Source of the DNA: Anaerolineae bacterium
GTDB taxonomy: Bacteria; Chloroflexota; Anaerolineae; Anaerolineales; Anaerolineaceae
DNA: 64,000 nt
Direction of reading: 5' to 3'
Assembly: GCA_013314735.1 (NCBI GenBank)
Contig: JABUFD010000002.1
Span: 620,001 to 684,000, forward strand
How positions within the stretch are numbered: the first letter of the stretch is position 1; each line of letters opens with the position of its first letter. The position numbers were made by a program, and so were the translations under genes. Positions 53,833-62,745 of the stretch are shown in pieces. The notes under the pieces are model-generated. The model was not told the DNA's origin, did no database searches, and saw nothing but the letters and a program-made list of their open reading frames with translations.

Positions 53833-55392
53833 CTACTGCCGGCGGCACAGTCGCCAGGCTGCCCAGGCAAAAGCCGCCACCAGCAGGGCAGCAGCGCCGA
53901 TCACCAGGATGGAAACGGGAGCGCGAGCCTGCGCACCGATCGCAGCGGCAGTGGCTTCAATAATGACCTCGGCTGCCTGGGTGGGCGTATTGGTGGCTGC
54001 GCAGGGCGTTGCGGTGGGCGAAGGTGGCAGCGTCTTCACCATGGTCGGACGGCTGGTTGCGGTTTGTGAAGCGCGCGGTGTGGGGGTTTGGGTGGCCTGG
54101 CGGTTGGCATAGGCCAGCAAGGCCGCATCCACCATCTCAATCGCGGAACCGTAAATACCTTCCGGCACCAGTTCCGGGTGCTGTGCCCCCAATTCACGGG
54201 CAATATCCAATTCCTCCTCGATCTGTACCAGGAGTGCCGGTGGAAGCGTTCCGCTGTCCTCCGCCAGGTATGGCACCAGGTTGAGCAGTGCCCAGCCGGC
54301 ATGCGGCACGGGGTGTTCCGGCAGGTATGTTATTGCCTGTTGATAGGCTTCGATACCCTGCGGCAGGTAACTGTCGCTGAAGGTTTGCAGGGTGTTGCGG
54401 TACGAAACCGAAAGCAAATGATACAGGGCAGCCAGTTCCAGCCAGGCTTCACCGTCTTGCGGGTGTATGCGCACCCGTTCCCGCGCCGCTTCCAGGGCCT
54501 GCCAGCGGTGGGGCAGCAACAGAAAAATCGAAAAATCATCCGCGGGACCCGGTTCAAAATCCGTCCAGGTCCACCGGGCCTGGCTGCCCTCCATCACTAC
54601 GCCGGACGGAAGATCGTGCCGGTGCTGGGGAATGCTGTAATAGGGCAGATGCAGCCCGGCCGGTGCCATGCCGCTGAGGGTTGCGGCAGAGGCCGGGTAT
54701 GGCAGGTTGATGATCAGGTCGGCCTGGCCGATGCTGCCTGCCCACCCGGCGCCGGTCTGGAAGATGTAATACAGGATCATCTCATTGCCCTTGATGGCTG
54801 GCGCCAGCGGCAGCTGGTACGCCACGTGGATATGGGTGTGTTCCAGCGCCGGGAACCGCACCGTGAAGCTGGCCCAGGGCAGCGGCAGAAAGGCACTCCC
54901 CTGCGGGTTGGGCAGTTCCACCTCGGTCGTTGCCAGGGCGGTACCGTTGGCAGACACCTGGAACGCGGACAGGCGCGGAACGATCTCCTCCGGGTTTAAA
55001 GCCCAGTCAGCAGTGTCCAGTGCCGAAGCCAGCGGAAACCAGACCAGCATTTCGATTGCCTGGTCAGTGGGATTGAACATGTCAAAATCCGCACTCACCT
55101 CCGCCACCGCCGGATACCAGGTATCGAGTGACCACCTGCCGTAGTAATCAGGGGTGAGTGTGACCAGCTCGTTATCGGCGGGGGTGGATTCACGCACCGT
55201 AATTTCCACCACCTCGGCCGCCATCTCAATCGGGGTTTCTGTTTTCGGCAGGATGCTGCTGCCGCCGGGCAGGATTGGCTGCACACCCACATCTGCCCGT
55301 ATCGGGGGCAGTCCCTGATGATCGAGGAGCTGTGCCAGCAGGGCCAGGGCACACAGCCCCCACACATAGTTTCGATGCGGAGATTTAAACAT
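53833..55392 (-). CDS. uncharacterised membrane-anchored extracytoplasmic protein with TPR-like part
   Basis: 519 residues from ATG 55392. A hydrophobic N-terminal signal segment (YVWGLCALALLAQLL) is followed by a beta-rich domain (about 50-300), then helices with a TPR look (GEAWLELAALYHLLSVSY, GIEAYQQAITYLPEHPVPHAG), a Thr/Pro-rich linker (TPTPRASQTATSRPT) and a C-terminal membrane helix (ILVIGAAALLVAAFAWAAW) ending RLCRRQ. So most of it lies outside the membrane. No family recognised. It is convergent with the diguanylate cyclase gene. Confidence 0.75.
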   Translation of the reverse strand: MFKSPHRNYVWGLCALALLAQLLDHQGLPPIRADVGVQPILPGGSSILPKTETPIEMAAEVVEITVRESTPADNELVTLTPDYYGRWSLDTWYPAVAEVSADFDMFNPTDQAIEMLVWFPLASALDTADWALNPEEIVPRLSAFQVSANGTALATTEVELPNPQGSAFLPLPWASFTVRFPALEHTHIHVAYQLPLAPAIKGNEMILYYIFQTGAGWAGSIGQADLIINLPYPASAATLSGMAPAGLHLPYYSIPQHRHDLPSGVVMEGSQARWTWTDFEPGPADDFSIFLLLPHRWQALEAARERVRIHPQDGEAWLELAALYHLLSVSYRNTLQTFSDSYLPQGIEAYQQAITYLPEHPVPHAGWALLNLVPYLAEDSGTLPPALLVQIEEELDIARELGAQHPELVPEGIYGSAIEMVDAALLAYANRQATQTPTPRASQTATSRPTMVKTLPPSPTATPCAATNTPTQAAEVIIEATAAAIGAQARAPVSILVIGAAALLVAAFAWAAWRLCRRQ

Positions 55393-55501
55393 GACAGGTA
55401 TCCGGGGGAGAATCAACAGCGTGCTGCGAAACACGGCGTGAATGCCGCTTAACTTGATTATACGCCGATCGGGCAGGGCTGCATTAATGGCTTTCGATGG
55501 G

Positions 55502-56116
55502 TCACAGCAGTGGTTGGATCGGTTTGCTGTACACTCGCAGTAGATACCGGGTTTCAAAGCCCATTGCAAAGTACAGGCTGAGAGGATTGAATGGATTTCC
55601 CGTATGGCACGATAATCCTGCTTCGTGCATGCCCCGGTCTTTGTGCTTTTTTAATGATACTGCAATCATGGCACGCGCCAGGCCCATGCGGCGGTAGGGT
55701 TTCAGCACAGCGATATGCTCAACATAACCACGCTTGCGCTGGTAGTACTCGTTTTCATCCTTCAGTATGAAATTCAGGATCAATCCTGCGATTTTGTTAC
55801 TCCGTACATCCCAGGCGATCACCCACAGCGAGCGATCCTGGAGATAATCTTCTGCACACCATTCCTGAAAGCCTTCCTCACTGGGATCACTGCCGTGGAT
55901 GTGTTCAATGAAAGCCTCAGTCACGGCTTCGTACACCTGATGTAGGTGTTCCTCCGCAAAGGGTCTGACCTCGATCTCAGGAGGGAACATCGCCTGGGGG
56001 ATGCCATCCAGGTGCGGTCTGACCATCATGGCGTGCTCAGCCACTTGCTGGTATCCTGCAGCTTCTGCAATCCCGCAGGCATACAGGTTGGTTTCAGGAA
56101 TGAACAGTTTGTACAC
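55502..56116 (-). pseudogene. C-terminal half of a stop-interrupted tandem GNAT acetyltransferase
   Basis: A complete GNAT domain: VEHIAVLKPYRRMGLARAMIAV is the acetyl-CoA loop and SLYFAMGFETRYLL the C-terminal part. It continues the upstream half (56120-56521) in the same frame, separated only by TAA and one codon. The first possible start is GTG 56116, without ribosome site. Its first residues (YKLFIPETNLYACGIAEAAGYQ) look like the middle of the two-domain family, not a natural start. It could be made separately by re-initiation, but disruption is more likely. Confidence 0.75.
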
Positions 56117-56119
56117 CGC

Positions 56120-56521
56120 TTAGGGCGATGGATGCGATGCCCTGAGTTCAGATACACGCTGCTCCAGTATCCTGGTTACGGGCAATTCGATGCCCCGATT
56201 TTGCCAGGCTGTTTGCAGGTATAGTTCATGGTATCCAACCAACATATCACGCCTCTGCTGAAAAACTGCACAACTGCCCCAGCCAATCATTTCGCTGTGC
56301 GTTTCCAGGATGAATACATTCCGGCAGGATTCCACATCCGCAAGCGGGAAGCGTTCTGCCAGCGTACCCGGGGTCAAAGGAAGAAATAGTGGATTATCAA
56401 CCCGTGCGGCCTGGTTATGGATGGCGCACATGTCCATATAATCCGAATCGCATGCCAGTGTGCGCAAGTGAACACCGGCAGGAATGGATGTGTTTATTAA
56501 CCCGGAAAGCGATTCGATCAT
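56120..56521 (-). pseudogene. N-terminal half of a stop-interrupted tandem GNAT acetyltransferase
   Basis: 133 residues, a first GNAT domain: HNQAARVDNPLFLPLTPGTLAERF, VFILETHSEMIGWGSCAVF and ELYLQTAWQNRGIELPVTRILEQRV. It ends in TAA at 56122-56120, and the frame then runs on directly through GCG GTG TAC into the second domain. ATG 56521 is the start. The two together give the length of tandem GNAT proteins (about 340 residues). Confidence 0.75.
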
Positions 56522-56636
56522 AGTATTGTTTCCGCCCTGATTGTATCATGCTCACAGAGGTAGTTTCAGCAGGGAATGATTCCATCCAGGCCTTCCAGTG
56601 CCGGTACCACGTGGGCCCATCATTATCCATCCACCC

Positions 56637-57815
56637 TTATTCGGTGGCAGGCAAAATGTATTCCTTGAGGTCAGAGTGCAGGATCGCGTCCAGTTCTGCC
56701 TGGTTCTCCACGCGGGTTTCCGTAAACAGGAAGCCGAATACAGGATATTTGCGGTGATCCAATTTGCGGAACTCAAGCGGTTTTTCAAAGCGAGCCTGTA
56801 ATTTGTGTTCATCAAACGCTGCAATATTGGCAGGTGGAACTCCGGTGGCATTGTCGAGGATCACCAGGCTGTACAGTTTGCCGTCTTTGCCCGTCAGCAG
56901 GCTGTCCCAATCGGGTTTTTGCTGGTGCAGGTAGTACAGGTAGGGATTGAAGCCGTACGCCAGGGCGGTCAGGTCGGGGGTGGAGCACCACCCGCCGAAG
57001 CGCATCGGGTTGACCTCGATCGGCACGAGCGCGCCGTCGGTACGGTGCCGCAGCTCGAGGTGTACAGGGAAGTTGTGCAGCCCGGCCAGCGCCCCCAGCT
57101 GCCCGAGCAATGCGGTAAAAGCCGCCAGGTTGTCGTCAATGATGGCTTTGGAGGTGGTGTAGATGCGGTCGCCGACATCTGCAGCGGAGGAGAAGGCGTG
57201 GCGCAGGATGGTCAGCACAACCGCCTTGCCGGCGGCGTTGAAATAGGCATCCACCGCGAATTCCTCGCCCTCGATGCATTCTTCGATGATGAAGGTGTCC
57301 GCGTCGAGCACCGCCGCGGGGTGGGTCCCCTGGTGGCGGCACATGTCCGCCGCGAGCGCGGCCAGCGTGGGTTCCCACGCGCTGCGCTCCGCCACGCGGT
57401 ACACGCCCATGCTGAAGAACCCGGCGGCGGGTTTGATCACGATTGGGTACGGCAGGCGGTCAGCCTCCAGCGCGCCCAGCTGTGCCGCAGGTACAGCCTG
57501 GTAAAAGAAGTCCGGGTGGAGCGGCTGGATCAGCTGGCGGAATTGGACCTTGTTCTTGAACAGGCTGATCCTGGCCGGCAGGCCGCTGAAGCCGAGGTGT
57601 TCCGCAATCCAGCCGATGGCATTCTCCGAGGTGGTGTACAGTGGCAGGTCAGGGTTGGCGCGCACACAGTCGATCGCTTCCGTTTCACTCAGCAGCACGG
57701 TACCGGGCAGCAGGCCCATCCCGCGCGCGGCGGGGGTGTTTACCACCGGGATGGCATACTCGCGGAGGGTGTGCTTGAGAAAATCCGACAGGTAGGGTTG
57801 GTCAACAAGGAACAT
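56637..57815 (-). CDS. ATP-grasp domain protein
   Basis: 392 residues from ATG 57815 (GGAGA upstream); longer starts would read into the divergent gene. ATP-grasp features are LPYPIVIKPAAGFFSMGVY, FIIEECIEGEEFAVDAYF and LVPIEVNPMRFGGWC, the last giving the metal-binding Glu/Asn. The family joins a carboxylate to an amine or thiol through an acyl phosphate. Substrate unknown. It is divergent from the fructosamine-kinase-like gene with about 150 bp between. Confidence 0.85.
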   Translation of the reverse strand: MFLVDQPYLSDFLKHTLREYAIPVVNTPAARGMGLLPGTVLLSETEAIDCVRANPDLPLYTTSENAIGWIAEHLGFSGLPARISLFKNKVQFRQLIQPLHPDFFYQAVPAAQLGALEADRLPYPIVIKPAAGFFSMGVYRVAERSAWEPTLAALAADMCRHQGTHPAAVLDADTFIIEECIEGEEFAVDAYFNAAGKAVVLTILRHAFSSAADVGDRIYTTSKAIIDDNLAAFTALLGQLGALAGLHNFPVHLELRHRTDGALVPIEVNPMRFGGWCSTPDLTALAYGFNPYLYYLHQQKPDWDSLLTGKDGKLYSLVILDNATGVPPANIAAFDEHKLQARFEKPLEFRKLDHRKYPVFGFLFTETRVENQAELDAILHSDLKEYILPATE

Positions 57816-57934
57816 GCGGGTGTTCTCCGTGGGGAATGGGACGATAACCTCCCGATTGTACCAGCGCCGGCTTATGGATGCCAGCCCCAACACGGCAGTT
57901 GAAAAAGGCAAGCCGGAGGGCGGAGAATTCCACG

Positions 57935-57940
57935 TATAAT
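57935..57940 (+). promoter_or_regulatory. -10 element upstream of the fructosamine-kinase-like gene
   Basis: TATAAT, 30 bp before the preferred start; no good -35 seen. Confidence 0.4.
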
Positions 57941-57969
57941 CTAGATATAGTAGCCAAGGAGGCATGCCA

Positions 57970-58866
57970 GTGAGTGACCATCCCCTGTACAGCGAACCCT
58001 TGCGGACAGAAATTGAGCGCATCATCTCCACCCACCTGGGGAAGGCGTGGCAGGCGCGCACGATGCAGGACCTGAAGGATCTTGCATCGCACCCCGCGCT
58101 GCTGCTTTCTGATGGCGGGTACCGAATTTTTGCCAAACTGAGCACCGCCGCCAACGGGTTGGAGCAGTTCGAGGCCGAAGTTGCCGGGCTGCACCTGCTG
58201 GCAGAGCAGGCCGATGTGTTGATCCCGGCCGTGATCGCGGTGGAGCAAACCGAAACCGGTGCGCTGCTGCTGATGGAAGCCGTCCCGGATGTGGCACGCG
58301 GGGTGCAGCAGTGGCGCGAGATCGGGCGTACGCTGGCGCGCATCCATGCCGTGCCGGGCACCGCCTGCGGGTTGGACACCCACGGTTACTTTGGACCGTT
58401 GTACCAGGACAACCGCCCGTTGGATAGCTGGACGGAATTTTACGCCGAACGCCGCCTGCGCCCGCGCCTGGCGAGTGCCATCGATATCGGCGCGCTGACC
58501 ACCGACGAGATCCGCCAGGTGGAGCGCCTCATCCAGCGCCTGCCGCAGCTGTGCGGGACGGAAATTTCTCCTTGCCTGCTGCATGGTGATGCCCAGCAGA
58601 ACAACTTCATCAGCTCGCCCGCCGGCGCGGTGGTGATCGACCCCGCTGCCTATTACGGCCACCCGGAAATGGACCTGGCATACGTGGATTATTTCCAGGC
58701 GGTGCCGGAAGAGGTCTTTGACGGTTACCGCGAACTGCGCCCGATCGACCCTGGCTTTGCCGAACGGCGCAGCCTGTGGCGTATCTACGGCTACCTGGCG
58801 ATTGTGACGGTGGAGGGGCGCAGCTGGGCGCCGGTGTTGATGCAGGCGGTGCGGGGGTATTTGTAA
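57970..58866 (+). CDS. fructosamine kinase family protein
   Basis: 298 residues from GTG 57970; the ATG at 57964 sits only 1 nt from AAGGAGG, while GTG has proper spacing. The fold is of the aminoglycoside-phosphotransferase type. Catalytic loop CLLHGDAQQNNFI and metal-binding VVIDPAAYYGHPEMDLAY match FN3K enzymes, which phosphorylate ketosamines so that the sugar falls off glycated proteins. The N-terminal lobe has GYRIFAKL with the ATP-contacting Lys. Cytoplasmic. Confidence 0.87.
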   Translation: MSDHPLYSEPLRTEIERIISTHLGKAWQARTMQDLKDLASHPALLLSDGGYRIFAKLSTAANGLEQFEAEVAGLHLLAEQADVLIPAVIAVEQTETGALLLMEAVPDVARGVQQWREIGRTLARIHAVPGTACGLDTHGYFGPLYQDNRPLDSWTEFYAERRLRPRLASAIDIGALTTDEIRQVERLIQRLPQLCGTEISPCLLHGDAQQNNFISSPAGAVVIDPAAYYGHPEMDLAYVDYFQAVPEEVFDGYRELRPIDPGFAERRSLWRIYGYLAIVTVEGRSWAPVLMQAVRGYL

Positions 58867-58876
58867 ATACGCTGGC

Positions 58877-58913
58877 TTGACAAATAAAACCGAAGTAATT
58901 ACAATGTAATTAC
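58877..58913 (+). promoter_or_regulatory. mazEF promoter and inverted-repeat operator
   Basis: TTGACA (58877-58882) and TACAAT (58900-58905), 17 bp apart. Two copies of the palindrome GTAATTAC (58895-58902 and 58906-58913) flank AAT over the -10, the expected site for antitoxin autoregulation. Confidence 0.75.
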
Positions 58914-58928
58914 AAAGGCAGGCGCGAA

Positions 58929-59186
58929 ATGGGTAAAAAAATTCGATCAAAAATCATCCAGATTGGCAATTCACGCGGGGTGCGCATTCCGCATACCTTG
59001 TTGGAACAAGCAGGGCTGTATGAAGCGATTCAAATGCATGTGGAGGGAAACCAGTTGATCATCCAGCCAGCCGCTCCCAGAACGGGCTGGGCGGAACAGT
59101 TTGCGTTGATGGCGGCAAACCAGGATGATGGAATGTTGGATGAACCCACAACAACCCACTGGGATGATGAGGATTGGCAATGGTAG
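58929..59186 (+). CDS. mazE: MazE-type antitoxin (AbrB/SpoVT fold)
   Basis: 85 residues. KKIRSKIIQIGNSRGVRIPHTLL is the swapped-hairpin DNA-binding domain of MazE/AbrB proteins; the acidic tail (DDGMLDEPTTTHWDDEDWQW) is the part that wraps the toxin. It neutralises the MazF encoded next and, with it, represses the shared promoter. The genes overlap by 7 nt. Confidence 0.92.
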   Translation: MGKKIRSKIIQIGNSRGVRIPHTLLEQAGLYEAIQMHVEGNQLIIQPAAPRTGWAEQFALMAANQDDGMLDEPTTTHWDDEDWQW

Positions 59187-59503
59187 TCAGGCGGTTTGAG
59201 GTGTACCTCGTTGCGCTCGACCCTGCCATCGGCAGCGAGATACAGAAGACACGCCCGTGCCTGGTGATCTCCCCCGATGAGATGAATGCACACATTGCCA
59301 CAGTGATCGTTGCCCCCATGACCACCAAAGGCAGGGACTATCCTTCGCGTGTGCAATGCGTGTTTGAGGACAAAACCGGGCACATTGTGTTGGACCAGAT
59401 TCGAACTGTTGACAAAAACAGGCTGGTGAAAAAACTGGGCGAGCTTGATCCTGCCACCCGGCAGGAAGTGTTGGCTATCCTGCAGGAAATGTTTGCGGAA
59501 TAA
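59180..59503 (+). CDS. mazF: MazF-type mRNA interferase toxin
   Basis: 107 residues from ATG 59180. RRFEVYLVALDPAIGSEIQK is the MazF start, followed by TRPCLVISPDEMN with the catalytic Arg, TVIVAPMTTKG with the catalytic Thr/Ser region, and IVLDQIRTVDKNRLVKKLG. Such toxins cut mRNA at short sequences when the antitoxin is degraded. Family length is normal and no damage is visible. Confidence 0.93.
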   Translation: MVVRRFEVYLVALDPAIGSEIQKTRPCLVISPDEMNAHIATVIVAPMTTKGRDYPSRVQCVFEDKTGHIVLDQIRTVDKNRLVKKLGELDPATRQEVLAILQEMFAE

Positions 59504-59512
59504 AGAAAAATA

Positions 59513-59537
59513 CAGACCGCCGATCTCCGGCGGTCTG
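59513..59537. terminator. bidirectional terminator hairpin
   Basis: CAGACCGCCG and CGGCGGTCTG form a perfect 10-bp stem with loop ATCTC between convergent genes; A-rich sequence lies before it and T-rich sequence later. Confidence 0.75.
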
Positions 59538-59590
59538 CTGGATATTACTGTATGTTTTTTCTTTTTATGATTCACGGCCTCCCTGGCCCA

Positions 59591-60589
59591 TCACTGGACT
59601 TTTTCAAGGAAAGCATCGGCGGCTTCGAGGATATCGGCCACATTGGTCTGGTAGATGAAGTGCGTGCTCTCGACTGTCACCCACGCCGCCCCGGCGCCCA
59701 GCCGGGCGAGGTGTTCTGTCTGATAGGCTTCGCCCATCCGCTTCAGGGTATCGGAGGAGACCATTTTGAACACCGGGATGCCTTGTGGGAACGGGATGGC
59801 ATTGACCTCTTTGATGTTATCCAGCATGCGATAGGACTGGTCAATCATTGTGTCGTTCAGGACGTGGTAGGCAAATAGCCTGTAATCACTGATCTCTTTT
59901 TCGGTGTAGCCGTTTTCGACCTTCTGGGCTGGCTTCACCAGGCTGTACGAAATCCGCGTCAGGCCGCATGCCTGCTGCACCTTCGAGATGCCGTACACAA
60001 ATTTGGGCAGGTTCGGGCCATCGGTCTTTGCCGTGGTCGTTGTATCCAGCATGAAGATCGCAGACACCTCGTCCGGGTAGTTGGCGGCATAGTATTCGCT
60101 GTATACCCCGGCGGCAGAATGCGGCATCAGGATATACGGCGGTTGGAAGCCGGCCAATGCCAGTGCGCTCCGGATCTCTTCAGTAAAGTTCTGGTTGGTG
60201 CGGGGGATGTCGGTCTGGCTGCTGAAGCCGGTACCGAAGAATTCCACCAGCACCACGGTGTATTCCTTTGCGAGATCCCGCATCAGCGGACCGAAATCCG
60301 CCGCGGGCAGCGCCACGCCGAATCCCGGCAGCAGCACGATGGTTTTTTCGCCGCTGCCCATGCTGTACACATGCATTTTCCCGCCGTTGACTTCCACCAG
60401 TTGCCCATACGGCGCAACTTCCGCAAGCTCGTTGCGGAACAACAGTTGGTTCACCGCGAACCCGATCAGGTTGAGGGCGATGACAATGCCCAGGATGATC
60501 AATATGATGTTCATGAATTTTTTACCTCGTTTTGTCGTTTTCTGTTCCAATTGATGCCGGTTATTCTTTTTCGTTTTATTCGTTTCCAT
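59591..60589 (-). CDS. membrane-anchored alpha/beta hydrolase
   Basis: 332 residues. A Lys-rich N-terminus is followed by one membrane helix (NIILIILGIVIALNLIGFAV), then the hydrolase: VLLPGFGVALPAADFG, nucleophile elbow LMPHSAAGVYSEY (Ser in PHSAAG), and His in ESTHFIY near the end. ATG 60589 has AGGAAG; ATG 60514 is an alternative. The catalytic domain probably lies outside the membrane. It follows the HTH regulator gene by 14 nt, so they form an operon. Confidence 0.87.
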   Translation of the reverse strand: METNKTKKNNRHQLEQKTTKRGKKFMNIILIILGIVIALNLIGFAVNQLLFRNELAEVAPYGQLVEVNGGKMHVYSMGSGEKTIVLLPGFGVALPAADFGPLMRDLAKEYTVVLVEFFGTGFSSQTDIPRTNQNFTEEIRSALALAGFQPPYILMPHSAAGVYSEYYAANYPDEVSAIFMLDTTTTAKTDGPNLPKFVYGISKVQQACGLTRISYSLVKPAQKVENGYTEKEISDYRLFAYHVLNDTMIDQSYRMLDNIKEVNAIPFPQGIPVFKMVSSDTLKRMGEAYQTEHLARLGAGAAWVTVESTHFIYQTNVADILEAADAFLEKVQ

Positions 60590-60603
60590 TGTATTTCTTC
60601 CTT

Positions 60604-61107
60604 CTATGTTGGCGCGGAGATCACAGTAATATCCCTGGCTTTCCTTCCATGGCCAGCTTCCAGTGTGTATTTGATCAGGAGCCCGCGCAGCTCCGTTAAA
60701 AACGCGTCAAATTCGGCATCATCCATCATCATCACGGTGGTGTTCCAGAAGATACGGTCCCTGCCGGGGTCGGGGTGCGCACCGGTGAAGTAACTGTGAA
60801 AGCGTGCGTAGCGTTCCATCAGGAAGGCCAGCACCTGCCGGGGGGCATCTTCCAGCTGGCTGCTTTTACGGACTTCCGCCATATTGAGGGCGAGGGTGCG
60901 TTCCAGGCTGCCGCGGATGCGGGTTTCAGCGATCACCGACACAATCCCATGATCCACCAGCACCCGCACATGGCGGTAGAGGGTGGTGCGGGGCACGTCA
61001 TTGATCTTTTCCGCCAGCTCCGCCGTCGTCATCCCTGCCGTCACCGCCAGCACCTGGATAATCCGCATCCGGACCGGGTTCAACATCACTTCATGGATAT
61101 CTTTCAT
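60604..61107 (-). CDS. ArsR-like winged-helix transcriptional regulator
   Basis: 167 residues from ATG 61107; the ATG at 61113 lies too close to AAGGAGAG. MLNPVRMRIIQVLAVTAGMT, then TAELAEKINDVPRTTLYRHV is the winged helix. The C-terminal part (VLAFLMERYARFHSYF, FDAFLTELRGLL) is helical and may bind a ligand or mediate dimerisation. No metal-binding Cys cluster. It probably controls itself and the hydrolase downstream; a TATAAT on the minus strand lies near 61140. Confidence 0.87.
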   Translation of the reverse strand: MKDIHEVMLNPVRMRIIQVLAVTAGMTTAELAEKINDVPRTTLYRHVRVLVDHGIVSVIAETRIRGSLERTLALNMAEVRKSSQLEDAPRQVLAFLMERYARFHSYFTGAHPDPGRDRIFWNTTVMMMDDAEFDAFLTELRGLLIKYTLEAGHGRKARDITVISAPT

Positions 61108-61252
61108 CCGCATCTCTCCTTGATTAATACCAGAAATGATTATAATACCAATTATGGAATTATACAACAGGCAACTGGCAAATTCGAGAAAATCCGCTGA
61201 TCGGGTACGCCCCCTCTCCTGCTACAATACTGTTAAGAACAAAGGAGGTCGG

Positions 61253-61909
61253 ATGAAAACGGAGATCAGCAACCAGCAGCCGGGCAATTTCGTCGAGCGC
61301 TGGCCGGGTGAGTTTGAAGTATTCTCGCATTACGAGATGGCACTGGGCATCCCGCATGCCCTGTTCCTGATCACGACACTGAAGGAGAACGGCCTGCCGA
61401 ACGCGTGCTTCCAGGGCTGGAGCTCGTTCACCGGCGACCGCGGCGGGTACTTCGTGCTGACGCCGCTCCTGCAGAAGACGCACACCTACCGCAACATCCT
61501 GCGCAGCGGGGAGTTCTGCGTCAACTTCATCGCCCCGCGTTATTTTGATGCCTGCTACCAGACCGTGTTCCACAACGAGGATGACACCGATGAGATCGCT
61601 GCCGGCGGCTTCAACGCCGAACCGGCGGTGTGCGTCAACGCCCCGCGCATCCGGGAGGCGTTCCTGGTGCTGGAGTGCCGTTACCAGCGCGAGATGGACC
61701 TCTCCGGGCAGGGCATCCAGTCGGTGGTGGTGGGTGAAGTGCTGCACGCCGCGGTGGATGCGGATGTCCTCAACGGTGTAAACAAGTACGGCAAAGACGG
61801 TTTCATGCTCTACGGCTACGAACTGGCCGATTTTACAGCCCTGGGTGACCAGGGTGAGCGCAAGGTGCTGTCGTTGACCGTGTTGGAGAAGGGGGAACTG
61901 GGGGAGTGA
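61253..61909 (+). CDS. flavin reductase family protein (FMN-binding split barrel)
   Basis: 218 residues from ATG 61253 with AAAGGAGG upstream. The split-barrel pattern is seen in HALFLITTLKENGLPNACFQ, FVLTPLLQKTHTYRNIL, GEFCVNFIAPRYFDAC and VVVGEVLHAAVDADVL. It would bind FMN and reduce it or use it for electron transfer. A TACAAT at 61223-61228 preceded by TGC suggests its promoter. Stands alone. Confidence 0.87.
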   Translation: MKTEISNQQPGNFVERWPGEFEVFSHYEMALGIPHALFLITTLKENGLPNACFQGWSSFTGDRGGYFVLTPLLQKTHTYRNILRSGEFCVNFIAPRYFDACYQTVFHNEDDTDEIAAGGFNAEPAVCVNAPRIREAFLVLECRYQREMDLSGQGIQSVVVGEVLHAAVDADVLNGVNKYGKDGFMLYGYELADFTALGDQGERKVLSLTVLEKGELGE

Positions 61910-61949
61910 AGGGGGATGGTATTTAAAAAATCCGACATAATCGTAATGG

Positions 61950-61955
61950 TATAAT
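61950..61955 (+). promoter_or_regulatory. extended -10 upstream of the restriction endonuclease gene
   Basis: TGGTATAAT, leaving a leader of about 140 nt that contains no recognised structure. Confidence 0.45.
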
Positions 61956-62099
61956 ATTTAGATGGGATGTAATTATTCGGAAAACAGCATCACCTATAAA
62001 CTGGACTGTAAATCTCCTCTTGTTTTCTGTGAATTCTTTCAGAATATATAGATATCGTTGAACTAGATGTTGGATTCAATTTGACGAAAAGAGAAAATT

Positions 62100-62744
62100 A
62101 TGGATCGCTGGCAACAAGTATTACCTGAAACTATCAAAAAAAGATACGAACTTCATAATGTCAACAATGCTGTCGAGATTCTTTCACAAGCTTTTCCGGT
62201 AGAATTCACTGAAATTATGTCTGCACTCACGGATTTTTACCTAACAATAGACGATATAACAAGGAGTGGTGGAAACGAATCGACGATCCCTAAAAAGTTA
62301 TCAGCTGCGTTGCATCCTATTGGCTGGGAAGAAGTTAAAATTACCGGGGATCTTCTTGTAAAGTTGCATAAACGTAATCCTTCTTCTGAAACAGAAATAA
62401 CTATCAAAGATTTTATTGATGGTCATAATATTGACTACGTCAAAAACGGCGTTGCTGTTGACATGGAATGGAATAGCAAGGACCAGACATTTGATAGGGA
62501 TTTATTTGCTTTTCGCACATTCTACGAATGTGGAATTATCTCATGTGGAGTTATTATCACAAGGAGCGAAGAATTAAACCAAGTTTTTGACGCATTAGGA
62601 ATCAATATAAAAAAGAAATATGGAGCAAGTACAACATGGATCGGAAAATTGCTTCCTCGTATTCAAGCGAGGCGCCATGGGGGATGCCCATTATTAATTG
62701 TTGGGATTACCCCAAGGGTGATTGCCGATTGGAAGGATAGCTAG
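62100..62744 (+). CDS. BglII/BstYI-family type II restriction endonuclease
   Basis: 214 residues. The stretch IDYVKNGVAVDMEWNSKDQ (about 111-129) holds acidic residues placed like the BglII active site, and TFDRDLFAFRTFYECGIISC, then GVIITRS and KYGASTTWIGKLLPRIQARR with GGCPLLIVGI follow as in that family. BglII cuts AGATCT and BstYI RGATCY; the site here cannot be read, but a GATC core is likely. Codon use is A/T-rich compared with the rest of the window, a sign of transfer. The methylase starts 1 nt after its stop. Confidence 0.87.
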   Translation: MDRWQQVLPETIKKRYELHNVNNAVEILSQAFPVEFTEIMSALTDFYLTIDDITRSGGNESTIPKKLSAALHPIGWEEVKITGDLLVKLHKRNPSSETEITIKDFIDGHNIDYVKNGVAVDMEWNSKDQTFDRDLFAFRTFYECGIISCGVIITRSEELNQVFDALGINIKKKYGASTTWIGKLLPRIQARRHGGCPLLIVGITPRVIADWKDS

Positions 62745-62745
62745 G

